A stretch of 28,108 nucleotides of DNA from Echinostoma caproni. Lineage: Eukaryota > Platyhelminthes > Trematoda > Plagiorchiida > Echinostomatidae. Below, piece after piece: positions 1 to 12,477 of this stretch. The translations under genes were made by a program, and so were the position numbers. The stretch is taken from NCBI GenBank assembly GCA_900618425.1, contig UZAN01045828.1, forward strand, positions 3,067-31,174, written 5' to 3'. The notes under the pieces were generated by a model. That model was not told where the DNA came from and ran no database searches. It saw only the letters and a list, made by a program, of their open reading frames with translations. Each line of letters begins with the position of its first letter. Position 1 is the first letter of the stretch.

Positions 1-8
1 ATGTTAGT

Positions 9-34
9 CCCACCCCACCCCCAACCCCAACCCC
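9..34 (-). other. Potential G-quadruplex tract
   Basis: The plus strand has five C runs of 3 to 5 bases separated by one or two A residues, so the minus strand has five G runs of at least three with very short loops. This meets the usual pattern for a G-quadruplex (and an i-motif on the C strand). No neighbouring gene is visible, so no role is assigned. Confidence 0.5.
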
Positions 35-604
35 GCACGCCCGCCTATCCCACCATTTTGCATTGTCCTTTGACATTTGTAAATGACACGAAATGTTACA
101 CGGGGACGAATGACGTATTGTGAGAAATAGGAGGAGGAGGAGGTGGACGAGAACAGCCCAACTCAACATGTGTTAGTCATGCAATACCGTAAGCCAGCGA
201 TACGTTCGAAATCATATCAGTAATGTCATAGAATGAATCTCAAACCAGTAGTAAATAAGTTGCATCTTGTAGTTTATTACGGGTAAGCTGATGATCATGA
301 ATCAATGATCAGACAATACACTTCCCGAACGGGAACACCTCTTGTCTACCGGAAAAAAGAATAGGAAAAATTATGATTCGCCACTTCATGAATAAAAGCA
401 ATAATAAAAACCACATGGGACGCTTTGGGAAAGAAAGGTGACTACATGGTGAACCAACTCGAAAAACCATACTTTTGCTCCATTCCAAGTCCTTCGTGGC
501 TCATTTTATTATAGTTGGGCTGTCTAGTTTTTTCCATGATTCGTTTTCACCTCCAGAACTGTCAGTCCACCTTTGGGAAACGATACACGCGGCAGGTAAC
601 CAAA

Positions 605-712
605 TCGAGTTTCGCTGTCATCCGTTGTATACATTCACCGGTCAAGCCAGGATTCGAATCACGGACTCCACCCTCGGATGGTATGTGTGTTATCCACTTT
701 GCCAACCAATTC
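605..712 (-). repeat. tRNA-headed SINE relic with decayed hammerhead core
   Basis: Read on the minus strand, an A-box-like TGGCAAAGTGG (694-704) is followed at normal tRNA spacing by a B-box-like GATTCGAATCC (650-660). Together they form an internal RNA polymerase III promoter of tRNA type. Just downstream on the minus strand, CGGATGA (618-624) and CGAAAC (608-613) sit where the SINE copies at 24.4 and 27.9 kb have CUGAUGA and CGAAAC, but almost all of stem II is missing. I infer a decayed member of the same SINE family. The tRNA-like head is seen directly; the hammerhead relic is weaker. Confidence 0.5.
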
Positions 713-3182
713 ATACCGAGTTAAAGTTGTTCAGTAACTAACGGAGACACTGCCGTCGAATCAAATCCTTCGTATAGGGTGGGAATATACACGCCTGCTA
801 AAGTATAAACTAATAAAACCTTATCCCGCACTACCGCTTCTAAGTGATTGTGTTAACATGAAAACCTACATGACGTATAAATGATGCGCACACAGACTGA
901 TGATTGAGGTTAATCAATATGGGTTCAATAAGGGAGAAACAAAGCAACAATATCACGTCCGTAGTTCAAGAGTACTCCGATGGGCAACTAGAGGATAATT
1001 CACCCGGTTGAAAGCCCTATTCTTATGAAGTTAATAACACCTTGTTTAGTCTGTTTTCAGGCTTTGACCAGCCAGATATGTTTATAAACTCTTTCTGCAA
1101 TTTTGCAGTACTCTTGCAGTCATTCACCCTCATGAAGCATAGAACATTGGTCAACAGGTGAGTACTTCTCCAAGGCTTGAATGATGACAAACAGCTGCTC
1201 CTGGGGATTCGGACGATTTATTGGTTGTCTCACACACGCGTGATATAGGTTATCCTTTCCAGTCATGGCATACTTAAACCGTATTATGTACACCATCTGA
1301 GGAACGAATTGTAAATCTAATTTTCTCGTAATTTTGTCTTTTTTGTCAACAACTGATCTGATCCTTTCCATTCTCTGCTCGTCTACCTTCCCCACCGAAA
1401 TGCTCACTTGGTTCACTCGTCATCCCAACCCACCACGTCACACGACACGAGTCCGTCAATGGACAAAACCAAACAGAAACTCGCGTTCCTGGCACACCGC
1501 ATTCTATGCCCCAAAACAATCAACCCCCCCGGGGAACCGGTGTGAAACGTGACAACATTCACTGAGTGATTTATAAAATAAAGCATACACAAGCCATAAA
1601 TAAATCGCTCCTGAATCAACACTTCACTCGAATCGGTTGATCAGGTACGGCATGTGCAATTACAAATCCGATGATGCCTACTCAAGCAAGCAGCGGTGTT
1701 AAAGCGTCTCTCGTTGACCTCATACCGGCCCGGCAGCGACGTGTTAAAATCTAACCACTGTCGCCAAACTGCCTCATCTCTTGACGATCCACAACAATAA
1801 CTTGACAATTGATTGAACACTGTTTGTACAAATGTCTACTCATTAAAAAACGCGCCCGAGGTCATGATTTCACTCCTTTTACTATTGACGGATTCACATA
1901 ATTTAATTTTATACTAATATCATTTATATGCGTGAGCCATGTTTACTTGCAAATGAATCATTCGTTGTTCTTATTACAAGCTCTCTCCATTGCTTTTTCC
2001 TATCAAATTGAACATTCTCTTAGGGACTTGGAAGATATTTTTCCGAATCGCAGTAGGTGTAAACGTGACACTGTTTACATATCCATGTTCTGCTGCTCTG
2101 CGTTCTTCAACGCAAGCAATCAACCAACACATTACTTTGGGGGGATTCGACTGACAGATTCGCCAACTGATTGTCTCTCTGATAGTATCTGTTGCCTTCA
2201 CCATGTCTCTTCTGTGGTCTATAAATTTTCAAGTAGCCACCAGTGGCCTGTTACTTCTTTCATTCCAGGCAAAACTTTACGTTCTCCTAAGTTCCATATG
2301 ATATTCAGTTGATTTGTACAAAGGTTTGGCAAATTAAACTTGATCAATAAAATACGGAGCATTACGGAAACATTTATGAGCAAAGAGACGTGAACAACCA
2401 AAATATTGATACCATTAAACGGACAACAGTGGTTTGTGAATAACAACTTAGGCCATATGTGGGTCAATGTTCCCTTTTTGCACTGCATGCTGTCATAGGA
2501 CTAACGTGAATCCCATCAGATTTGTTTTACTGCTACCAGTCATATCCATGCGAGTCGTTGAAGGTTGATTCTGTTTTGTTTTTTTATAAAAACGTGCTTT
2601 CGCATCATTTCGCTTTTCCTTACTTTGGATTAGAACAAACATTGTCTTTGTTTGTAGCTCGGCAGCACAGTGTAAAAACCATAGGTTAAAAATGATTGTG
2701 TCTATTGTTTACTGGACATGAATGAATGGACTTTCCTATAAAGTGACTGGTATTTTATTGGAATCTAACTTTTATGCACGTAGGCTATCAATTGTTAGGT
2801 GCTGTTTAAATTCTTCATAGTAAAGAGATGGTATCATCTAGTTGATATTATTGAGGGGAGAGTTGGCAAGCGCTGGTTGGGTCATTTTGCTACATCTGCA
2901 TACGTGTATGCTACAGTTAAACAACGAAAGTAAAATGTAGTAAAAGATGCTCGTTAACACGCTACGCACAGAAGTGAAAGCGGATGTGGTCGATTACCAA
3001 AACCCGGTTAATGCGACAATCCATTATGGCTGTTTTCATAACTCCGATTAGCAACTGTAAATAGTTAAATTCTTTGTGTTCTCTGGCTGATTTATACTTT
3101 GTCGTTGGGGTTTGAATGGCATCTGTCTTTGTTCATTCATCTTTTTTGTTTACTCAAAGATCCGAATCTTGTCTCCTCAGCT
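713..3182. other. Intergenic stretch, no gene recognised
   Basis: Only short open frames occur here. The longest coherent ones are 98 codons on the minus strand (1120-1416) and 126 codons on the plus strand (1932-2312). Neither shows a motif, signal peptide or domain that I recognise, nor convincing splice context. Treated as non-coding or unrecognised repeat. Confidence 0.4.
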
Positions 3183-3259
3183 GATGATGATAATAGAGGT
3201 CCAAGAGGTGATCCCATAGCAACACAATCCGTTTGATGACAGATCTCCCCGTCAAAGCC
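3183..3259 (-). pseudogene. Penelope-like reverse transcriptase relic (motif B region)
   Basis: One minus-strand frame reads FDGEICHQTDCVAMGSPLGP and continues LLSSS. This matches the RT segment of Penelope-like elements usually written as F.GE.Y.Q.DGVAMGSPLGP, that is RT motif B, with the usual DG changed to DC. The frame runs on to a stop near 3150 without the expected following helix or the YVDD motif, and the sequence upstream on the minus strand (3260-3340) is not clearly in frame. I infer a short, old fragment of a Penelope-like element, separate from the copy at 12.3-13.4 kb. A GIY-YIG part was not found nearby. Confidence 0.6.
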
Positions 3260-4320
3260 ACTCGGATACGAAGTTTTATCTCGTTCTTTCTGTTATGGAT
3301 GGCGTGATCCAGTGTTGCAGATCGGAAATGGAACAGCCCACTCAGTCAATCCATAGACCGTGAGCACTTCCAAACTACACATTAACAACAAAAAACACTA
3401 CCCTTTCATTTCCAAACCACATATCACAAGACCACAATCAAGCACTCATATTCACGACATCAGACCATTACATTAGTTTGACAATTTTTGACCCCATATA
3501 TAACTGTGTTAGCACAAGGAAGAACTTATCAAAAACAAGATTTCTTCGCTACAGTGTTCTCTTTAATTTAAGTTGACTCAGAATAATTTCAAGCTGTCCC
3601 ACTGACCTCATCGTAGCTGTCAGGCATGTGCACTTCTAAAGCCACCATGCAACATAGACTTATTAACCTTTGGCTGAAGTGCGGGGTTGACTATTATGAG
3701 ACATATCTCGGTCACACACCAATTCCCATGATATATCTTGATTGCTAGTACGCGTATGCCCCCCCCCCAAAAAAAAAAAAGTGATATCGGGTCGTGCTGC
3801 GCTGATCAAATGGATCACGTGCAATCAACGCTGGACCTTACGTCCGTCGCATGATGCTGCAATAGAATTCATAGACTGCAACTCAAGTGGCCACACTGGG
3901 TCATCGGTTGACCATGTTCGATCGATATACGTATGACCAGACTCACATTCAGCTTGTGCGATGCATGCGGATTGTAGTCCATCCGTATCATCGCCACAAG
4001 GCACAAACAAAAGTTCTACAATAAAAATGGCTAGTTTGACCATGTATCCAGAACGGAATAAGTTATGTCTATCAACCCAATTGCGATTAAAATAACGCAG
4101 AGTCGGGAAAGTTGAAATATGCCATAATTTTTTCATGAGTACCGAATTTTGTAAGAAATTTCAAGTTCAAAATTTGGAATGTTTTTCGAGAAAGCACTTT
4201 TCTTAGTATGCAGTCAAAATTTATTAATGTTTATCGCTGAAATCTTATAAATCTATCAACACTTCCACGAGACAAAATAAACCGGGTGTTAAGGCCAAGA
4301 TATTCACAACGGCTAATGCA
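3260..4320. other. Intergenic stretch, nothing recognised
   Basis: Apart from the C/A homopolymer at 3759-3780, no feature is supported. A 103-codon minus frame at 3825-4136 resembles no family that I know. Confidence 0.4.
3759..3780. repeat. Homopolymer C10 then A12
   Basis: Ten C residues are followed directly by twelve A residues. This is a simple low-complexity tract and a likely site of length error in the assembly. Confidence 0.8.
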
Positions 4321-4323
4321 AAC

Positions 4324-4376
4324 TAGCTTCGATCGGTAGTGATCCGATATCACCCTGGAGGACGTGTTTAAATCCC
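4324..4376 (+). repeat. Possible degenerate tRNA-like SINE head
   Basis: TAGCTTCGATCGG (4324-4336) loosely resembles an A box and TGTTTAAATCC (4365-4375) a B box, at tRNA-like spacing. Both diverge from consensus and no complete tRNA cloverleaf is evident. Weak; it could be chance. Confidence 0.25.
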
Positions 4377-6340
4377 ACCACCACCAACTGACTCCGGGAT
4401 CTTAATAAGGATGACAATTTGTATTTCGATCTCAGTGGTGATCTTTTTCCAATCCAGTTGGGCCAGTCGTACAATCGGTCGGGAGGGGGGATATGATCAT
4501 CAAAAAGGAGATGAGATTTTAGGTCGAATGCGATTGTTTAATGTTTGGTCATTGCGCAATGAAAGGAAAACTGGACCACTCGGTACCAACCATCACAACC
4601 TGTGTCACTTCGCACACAAGCAGACACACACGCAGACGCTAAACCCAGTACAAATTAAGGGGTTCAGTTTCTTAAAGGCTATTGTCTCCTATCAACTTGC
4701 AATTGTGTTATTCAATTCAACTTGCTTGACTTAAAAAATGGATCACATTATGGATAGTAAGTCACGGTAATTCAGCCCCGTATGTACTTTGTACATGATA
4801 ATTACAGATATATTTGGCTCTAACATGCATACCGTTGCCAGTTAACCGCACCGTAACATCCCAAGTTCTTAGCATTCGCATGGATGAAAACGTCTTCTAC
4901 ATCTCTGCAACAAGGTCAGGTCAACAGGCTTAGCGTTTTTGAAATTGAGCGTATGAACACACCACCACAAAGTTGACAGCGAAACAACTCAAATTAATCA
5001 GCTTAACTTGTGCTATCCCAGCGAAATCAGGGGGTATTATACAAGTGTTGGATTAAGGCATCCACCTCCCCCGCCCCCATCACCGAACTTATCTATCTAT
5101 GCGAAACTGCAATGATTCGGAAAATCATGCATAGGAACAAATACAAAAAATCCCATCTTTATTTGAGTCGCTGTGGTCCTAACTGACTGAAGTCAAAACT
5201 AGAAAGTTGTGCTCATCTACTGCTTGCTTATTCTGATCATAACAGTAAATTCATTTCATAACTGTCATTGTTCTAATGTCACCAATTGTAAATCAACAAT
5301 GAACATATGACTTACGGATTATTTTTTAGTCAATTTGCAATTTTACACTTCATTGCTAATCAAACCACTCATACGAATGCAGAGTGATACAAAGCGCCAT
5401 CACTCCTTCCCACCTACCAAGACACGAATACACACAATCAAACCGTGTCATTGTCTGTCTCACCACGCATCATTCTCTCCCAGCATGAACTACAAAAACA
5501 ATACACTTTAGTTGACGGACTGCTGAAAACAAACTGGTCTACTTCCGTGTATCCTCACAAATAAGCTATTGTCTAGTAATGACTTGAGAACTTGGCGGTC
5601 TCGCCCTATTGTAATGACCTTAGTTGGAACGCCCATCTCGGACGTGGTACCTAATTCGAGAAGGACTGTGCAAGCGTTCACCTCAGCTCACCGACACACA
5701 CATACAGCACCCCAGAACGATTGGTATGGCAACCGATATTTCTAAACTGAGGTCACTTGTGGGTTGACCTATATTAGTTGCGGTTATTTGTAAGAAAACT
5801 ACACATTTTCTTGTCTGCAAACCCGGATAAATTGGTACAACGTGGGGAATTATTTTTGGTTTTGCTTTCAGGATAATTTCACTTCGGTTTTACTCAATCA
5901 AGTAAGTTTTTTCATATTAATAATCATGCTGTTACTTTGATATATAGTACTGATTGATTTTTCTACTACTATTCAAACGCAATGCCATCCCCATTCGGAC
6001 CTGAATTGAGAACATGAACTTGGGGTGTTGGGAAGACTATTAAATGTATCCATCCAAAACAGGGAGAAGCTCACATCATGCAACAAATTGATCTTTTCTA
6101 ATATTGTTCCAAGAAATTAATGAAAGCCTCATGAGACAGAGATCAAACCGGTATTAACGGAATTTTGACGATTTTCGATCACATGATTGCTCAATGATCC
6201 ACTTGCGGTTTTGGATTATTCTTGGATTGCTGTTTTTCTATCAGTTTTTGTTTTTCTCTACTCGATCCGATTTATCTCTCTCATGCACGTCTGAGTCATC
6301 AAACTGAAATATTCTCAACGTCGATTATGCAGTACAACCG

Positions 6341-6364
6341 ATAATAATAATAATAATAATAATA
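6341..6364. repeat. AAT/ATA trinucleotide microsatellite
   Basis: About eight consecutive ATA/AAT units in an otherwise unremarkable intergenic stretch. Confidence 0.9.
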
Positions 6365-7860
6365 CTGACTACCTCGGGTTATCGTACGAGTGCTTCCGTT
6401 GGGAAGGTATGTTGTTTAAAATCGGTCATTTTTCTCTCCTGCACACTTAAACTATCAGTAACACTTTCCTGGTGGTTTTTGCTAACCGAAATTTCTCCAT
6501 CTTTTCCAAAAATGGCTTCTATTCAGTCAGTGTCTTGTCATATCTTGTATCTAATCTTCATCTTTCGATAGCTTTTTCCTAGTTTATGCACTTTGGAAAC
6601 CGTAGAACTGTGAATCCAGATGTCACAGATTTTGGTAAATGTCAAGTATAAGTGCTCTTAAATGGATTTCAATTCAGTCAGTAATCCACTGGGCCCTAAA
6701 TGCACTACTTCAATGTTTAGAACGGATCGGTAAAATAAGGAACGAACGCATCTTATTTTTCCTGTTTCCTCTGACTGCAAAATCCTTACACGTAACTAAA
6801 AGTGAATTCAAAACTCGTCTATCACCATGACATAGAAGCATTTGCCATTTATATTTCGGGTTTGTCATTAGCAAATTCCACATCCACGTGAGGTACCTGA
6901 GTTATTCGGGAAGGTTTCCAGACGAACCATTATAAAATCGCATTCAATCGAACAGAATGACGCGCAGGATAACCACAGTATTCGTAGAACATCCTCCACG
7001 TTATGGTCCTTAGAGCCAGGTCAAGCGGTATCACTCAAATGAAGCTTCGAAACCAGTATCGCATATAATGAAAATCCAAGAAGATTGCTCGACTTTGACA
7101 CATTTTGTGTTTATTCGAGTGATGGCAATCCCCTTTTAAGGAGAGTTATTCGTGCACTTCTGTAACGAAATAAAATAAAACGTGAAATCGAAGAGAATCG
7201 AAAACGTTGTCCCCATTTGCAACCACATTTATCAATTGCTGAATTCAATGAAGTTGGATGAAATTGCGACGATGCATGGAAACCAAACTGATGGCAATGT
7301 GTTTTGTGCGAATCATCCAATAGGTAATCACAGCATGTCCTTCGGCAAAGAAAGAAAATAGATAAACTAGGACCAACGGTGATCCGATTTGGATCTGATC
7401 TTAAGTGTGAATCACGTTAGATTCGCCGTTCAGGTACGTCGGGATGTAAACGGTTGTTGCTCGCAGATAGCATTTGATGTAGCTGAATGTTTCAGACAGT
7501 GGTGTTGATGAATCACACTTTTGCTTTAAACTGTGCAAATAACGATTGTTTTACTTCCCCTCGAAACCACAATAAATAGGTTGGTTCTTTTTATTGAACA
7601 AGGCAATGAAAAGATCAGGGTTACGAAAGTTCCAGGTGAGTTGAAAAATCTAAACATTGAGTGCTCTACTGGTAATTTCCATCAGCATAACTAAATGGGT
7701 ACTCATATGAAAGTCAGACTGTGTTTATTAGCTTATTAAATTATTACATGCAATACGCCTATTCGGACTCGTAAATTCAATTCTTTATTACTGCATGATT
7801 TTGAATGAAGTTATGGTCCATTCACAAGGTGTATCACTATCGCAGCAGTAAGTTTACACT

Positions 7861-7975
7861 GATGACAATGACGATAATGGTAACAAAAGGAACCGTAGTG
7901 ATTTGGTGAACTATTCTGCTTATCACCTCGCCGATGACGATGATGATAATGATGTAATATTGATGTGGATGATGC
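7861..7975. repeat. GAT/GAC-rich low-complexity patch
   Basis: An imperfect run of GAT, GAC and AAT triplets. It creates a short acidic frame on the plus strand and an isoleucine-rich frame on the minus strand. Both are by-products of the simple repeat, not genes. Confidence 0.6.
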
Positions 7976-9588
7976 TGACGGCAACGATAACGAAGACTAC
8001 CATTAAGACGGCTTTCTTTGTTATCATTCGATGGTGTTGTCTTCAAAATAACCGAATCAGATCTCGCTATCGATTTGCATCAACATCCTACTCTCTGTTA
8101 GATTATTCATTGTTCATTCTCTTATCCAGATAGTAATTGTATATGTCAGTTTGCCTTAGCATATTGTTGCCATTAGCAACCTCCATTAGAATGTCCATGC
8201 CATCTCAACTCTATCCGGTTTGTGCTGCGCGTGAACCATAGAAATTTCATTTCAGACCGATTGACAAGGCGGATGTGTCTCTCGGATACCGATGAGCCAG
8301 ACGTTTTACGGATGTACAAGGTGACAGTTGTATTGTGGTTCCACCGTCAGACCAGTGTGTCAAACTCGGTCAATCATTCCATTGTGTCTCCAGGAAAAAA
8401 GGAGAAACAAGCTGCCTATTAAGATATTGCCCGAGGATTAACATAAGATGCATCAAGGGAAGAGTGCACTTATTCGCAATCAAAACTCATCTATGAGGGA
8501 GAAGTTATACGCTACACGCAAGTATCTGTTTTTTGCACTGTTGAAGGTCTAAGAATTTCACAGTTTTCCCCTTTTCGAAGAGCTTACTCATGAGTAACAT
8601 AATGATGAACTTATTGTGATTTACACAACGGTTTCTACACTGCTTAAAAGTAGTCGAAACATATCAAACGGATTATCTGCCTCTCTGCAATATCATCAAT
8701 ACGATTTCTTACGGTACAAACACTGTGAAAGATAGCCTGGTCCTTCAAGGTGAAAAAATGGGATTTCGCACGCTTTCCGCTCAATTTGCCAAGGATGCAA
8801 CACTACTGTGGTCGATCAATTAATTGTTACGTTGAAGCAAGTTCTGTAGGTCGATTTAATAGAAATCTAACTCATAGATCTAGTAAAATGCTCTCCGGTA
8901 AGCCCAACCCAGAAGCAATGACGATTGAGAATAGGTTAATACATACCGGATTTGAGTGAACACTCATTATACGTGTGTGAACCGTTCTGATAATTCTTAA
9001 GTGAAAAAAGACGAGCACAAAGAGAATGGTAAAATCCCAACACTTTCGGCACTCCTTCATTCTCTCACCCTAGGGGATTTTGATTTCAACTTCAAGCGAA
9101 ACTGCCATAACTTCAAATGAATTCGTTGTAACAGCATATCAATCCACCAGCGGCGTCCTATTACGGAATCACACAATGTGGAAGGTATTTTAACCATCAC
9201 CCGTTGCGTATTAGACAGAGTTCATCACAACAAATGTTCACATCTGTTTTGAAGAAAACGGCTGTAGTAGATGTACATGCCACCACCTTAATACCAACTT
9301 AACAACAAGGTTTTTTCTTTCAGATAAAAGCACTACAATTTAAATTGTTTGAGGTGGCAGTAAGAACCAATAGGTGATAAAGGTAGGCAAACATATTATA
9401 GGTAAAAATAGGAATATATTAAATGGTGATTTGCGTTTGCTAAACAAGCAGACGGCAACCACTGGCTGACTATTGTTATTTTTTAAAAAGGAATCTCTAT
9501 TGAATACCAGGTAGAAATTCCCTTCAGTTAGTTGTGTTGTGTCTGGCTGGCTGGCTGGTTAACTAAAATCCATTTTTGTCGCATTCAG

Positions 9589-9677
9589 TCCGGACTGCAA
9601 GAATCACATTCGTTCCGCGTGTGGCAGGGACCTCGTTGATTGGCGCCGTCTCGCTTGGTTTCAAGAACAGAACAACC
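9589..9677 (+). CDS. Isolated exon-like segment, 29 codons
   Basis: A pyrimidine-rich tract ending TTCAG (up to 9588) precedes an open stretch, followed by a good donor context C|GTGAGT (9678). In one frame (first codon at 9590) it encodes PDCKNHIRSACGRDLVDWRR followed by LAWFQEQNN, which is rich in Cys, Trp and charged residues and unlike the surrounding chance frames. If real it is an internal exon with phase 1 at both ends. No adjoining exon could be placed and I do not recognise the family, so this may be chance. Confidence 0.22.
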
Positions 9678-9851
9678 GTGAGTTGAACCAGAGGATACCA
9701 AGAAGCGTTGCCTCAATTCACTAGCGGAAAAAAGAGTTCCAACACCACATCAGATCACGAAGCGATACAATTCAGGGATCCAGATGGAAAGGAAGTATTA
9801 TATTCTCCGCAGGCAGCAAATAAGTAAGCTTAATTGTGAACGTTATAGTGT

Positions 9852-9950
9852 TAACACAGCGATGTCGGTAGAAAATTATATTCGCCGACGTTTCGCTTAC
9901 CGTGGGTAACCTATCTCAAGGTAAATTTTACAATCAAAATTATTGTGTTA
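9852..9950 (-). ncRNA. Decayed hammerhead-like ribozyme fold in a repeat
   Basis: On the minus strand CUUGAGAUA stands where CUGAUGA is expected. It is followed by a hairpin GGUUACC-CAC-GGUAAGC (one G-G mismatch), then GAAA (892-895 region), a stem III of GUCGG paired with CCGAC, and an AUC triplet where the cleavage site would be. Outer strands UAACAC and GUGUUA could form part of stem I. The order of core, stem II, GAAA, stem III and NUH is that of a type I hammerhead. The core is mutated and position 16.2 is unpaired, so activity is unlikely. Hammerheads of this general kind are known in the long terminal repeats of Penelope-like elements; assignment to one here is inference. Confidence 0.4.
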
Positions 9951-9975
9951 CATTCAATTTTAGCAACCGAGTAAA

Positions 9976-9990
9976 ACGTACGTACGTACG
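9976..9990. repeat. Short ACGT tandem tract
   Basis: Nearly four copies of the self-complementary unit ACGT in tandem, forming a perfect palindrome 26 bases beyond the hammerhead-like repeat. Confidence 0.7.
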
Positions 9991-12284
9991 ATCCTGTTGT
10001 TAAATCTTATCCACTGTTTCTTCCAACACCTAAACTACCGGGTTAATTGCAAATGGTTCGAAACAAGATATGAAATTAAAAATCTGCTGCACTAGTCCAT
10101 TGAAGGTCTGGACTTAACCTGCTTGTGTAACTATTTTCCGTTATTACGTTCACAACTGAGCATATTAACCGACTTTGTCATTCTATCTGAACGTTAACTC
10201 GTATTTGCAGCCGATCAAAATCATTAAGAAACAGAATCCTTAGATGGTATTCAAACATTCACTTTTGGGCAGGAAAATTACGCACCTATATTTTCACATG
10301 TGGTCACTCAGTCATTTTCGAACCCTGCAAAAGACCTTTTCCAATATACTCGGTCGATTGTCCTGTTTTGTCTCCTTTAGGATTTTACGCCACGGCATAT
10401 AAATCATCCATCATATTTCTTCAATTTCAACTAAGATTCAGTCGTGAAGCTTAATTATCGATGAATGCCCTCATGTTTTAGTCAACTTGACTGGTTCACT
10501 CAAAGGATTCTTGTCGACCCTTCTGAGCCCATATAAGTATATGTAAAAGAAAAATAAGAAGATATATATATTTACGCTCCTTTATTTCACTTCGTTTTTT
10601 CTTTTACTTCCTTTTACTGAACATTTAATTGATGCAGACAACTTTCAGGAACGGACAGCGGCGGATCAATGGGCAGCCATCTAGGTGGGTCAAATCAAGT
10701 TTTATCTTCTGAAACCCAATATATTCCATTCCTTATTGGTCTCCCCAGGAAGTCATCTATTCGTATTGAGAAGGCATTCTCACAATTAACCATAAAGAGT
10801 TGTGCATAAATTCTTTGTCAGTTTTTGCAAAACAGTTTGTGTATTTATCTTATTCTGTTATTAAATGTTTTCTTTCTCCATCAAATGTGTGACAGACAGA
10901 CTGTATTTTCTGAATGAAATTCAACCAGATAAGTTTACATAATCCATGCCAAATAACACAACCATAGAAGGCCAATTAAATACACTAATAGTTACAAGAA
11001 CTCTATGATCAAAGGGCTTCCACGTGGTAATAAAAGCTACCTACTCATTATGTGACTTATAAGAGACAGATTATTCATCCTACAGATTCAGATATCACAT
11101 ACTAAGAGACAAAATAAGACAAGTGACCGAGTTAATTGGAATAGCTCTTATGCAGGATTCGGAAATAAGAGACTGACTACATCAAAAAGACAGGTGCCTA
11201 GATTTTCCTGCCTAAAACTGGATGTCTGAATACAATTTAAACTTTCAATTACAGCCTAACACATCTGTTCAACGTATACTTTCTGAACAGAACAAAATTA
11301 TTTATCAGGATTCTCGCAGTTATTTATTCCCATCCCCGCTATTTCACTATTCGATATCAACACCAAAGTCATTCATGTTTGATACTATACCGATCACTCT
11401 AAGTAGGAATATGCTAGTGGGGTTGGAACAAGGCAGTGTTCTCGGTACCCTGTCTCAAAAGCACAGTCAACTCACCTTTTGCCTCTCCGTCGTAAACTGC
11501 ACTTCTTGGATTTCCGCGTACTTCCATCACGTGGTTAAAGTTACATATGATCCCCGAGTATCTTATGTTCAACCTCAGATTCCCAAAGCATAACGGATTC
11601 ATTAGACGAATCCGGTAGATAAGGTGTTTCCTGTTCCATATAGATGGGACAGCACAATGTGCGAATGAGATCGCCGAAAACATGTTCGTTTACGCTTTGT
11701 GTACACCGAAATTGCTGACTGAATGATAACAGTGGAATTCGCGTTTACACTTAGTGATTTTTTTCAAATAGGTGCACGCCCATTGATGACAGCCAAAGAA
11801 ATCACTTTAGGGTAGTGTAGGCCTACTATTTCTTCACCTTAATAAGTAACATTCACTCTGGTTGCTCCATGAGTTCGAAATGACCATATGTAATAGCTGG
11901 ATTGTATTTTACCATGTAATTATGTAACTTTCTAATTATACACCTGTGCCGCGACTGACTACGGAGAAACTTGAAAATGTATCCAAGGTCTTCGCTGCGT
12001 AGGCTATTAGGACAGAACTTATTGTGATAAACGGTGGACAAGGTAAACCCAATAGGAATGACTACTTACTCCCTACAGAAATTGCAATTCCATACCTTGA
12101 TCTGCTCTTGGTTACTCGTAAGATTTTTTTCTACCACATTATGAAATTTATTGTCTGTTACATTTTTGTTGAGCTGAGTGATAGTATTTATTGGACTAGG
12201 ACTGGTTGTCAAACGATAATACGTGTGAATGAATTGGGTCTGGTTGTGCTTCACACTGTGGTTTGCGTCGCGCCTGTTTTTCCA
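9991..12284. other. Intergenic stretch, nothing recognised
   Basis: No gene, RNA or clear repeat is recognised. A 123-codon plus frame at 11222-11593 has no familiar motif. The stretch lies downstream (minus sense) of the Penelope-like element and may include decayed parts of it. Confidence 0.4.
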
Positions 12285-12477
12285 TCAATCTGGCGTTCCT
12301 CATTGGTTGTACAATCGTTGCGTAATGTTTATCGATTTCCACTTGTCAGGTGAATGAGTTGGTCGAAAGCAGCCATTCAAGAATCAGGAGTCCCTCTTTC
12401 TCTTTGCCCATGCCACTACTTTTGCGTCCTTGATTCTCACCTTGCGACCTGTCATTATGCAATGTTTTCAGAGGTGA

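Larger units (their letters stand above)
4380..9588. other. Long intergenic stretch with simple repeats only
   Basis: No coding region is recognised on either strand in these 5.2 kb. It holds an AAT microsatellite (6341-6364), a GAT-rich low-complexity patch (7861-7975) and a short GGCT repeat (9541-9560). Open frames are all below about 110 codons and look like chance. Confidence 0.45.

Noticed and set aside
285..315. CTGATGA near 288 as a hammerhead core
   Set aside because: No GAAA motif at the required distance and no stem I partner.
1141..1175. Strong plus-strand donor-like CAG|GTGAGT near 1156
   Set aside because: No upstream open exon is recognisable on the plus strand.
1120..1416. 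98-codon minus-strand open frame, plus a 69-codon frame just upstream (1413-1622)
   Set aside because: It reads smoothly, but no motif, homologous family or convincing splice structure is recognised; probably repeat-derived or chance.
1932..2312. 126-codon plus-strand open frame
   Set aside because: Low similarity to anything known, no signal or domain, and it overlaps a comparable antisense frame.
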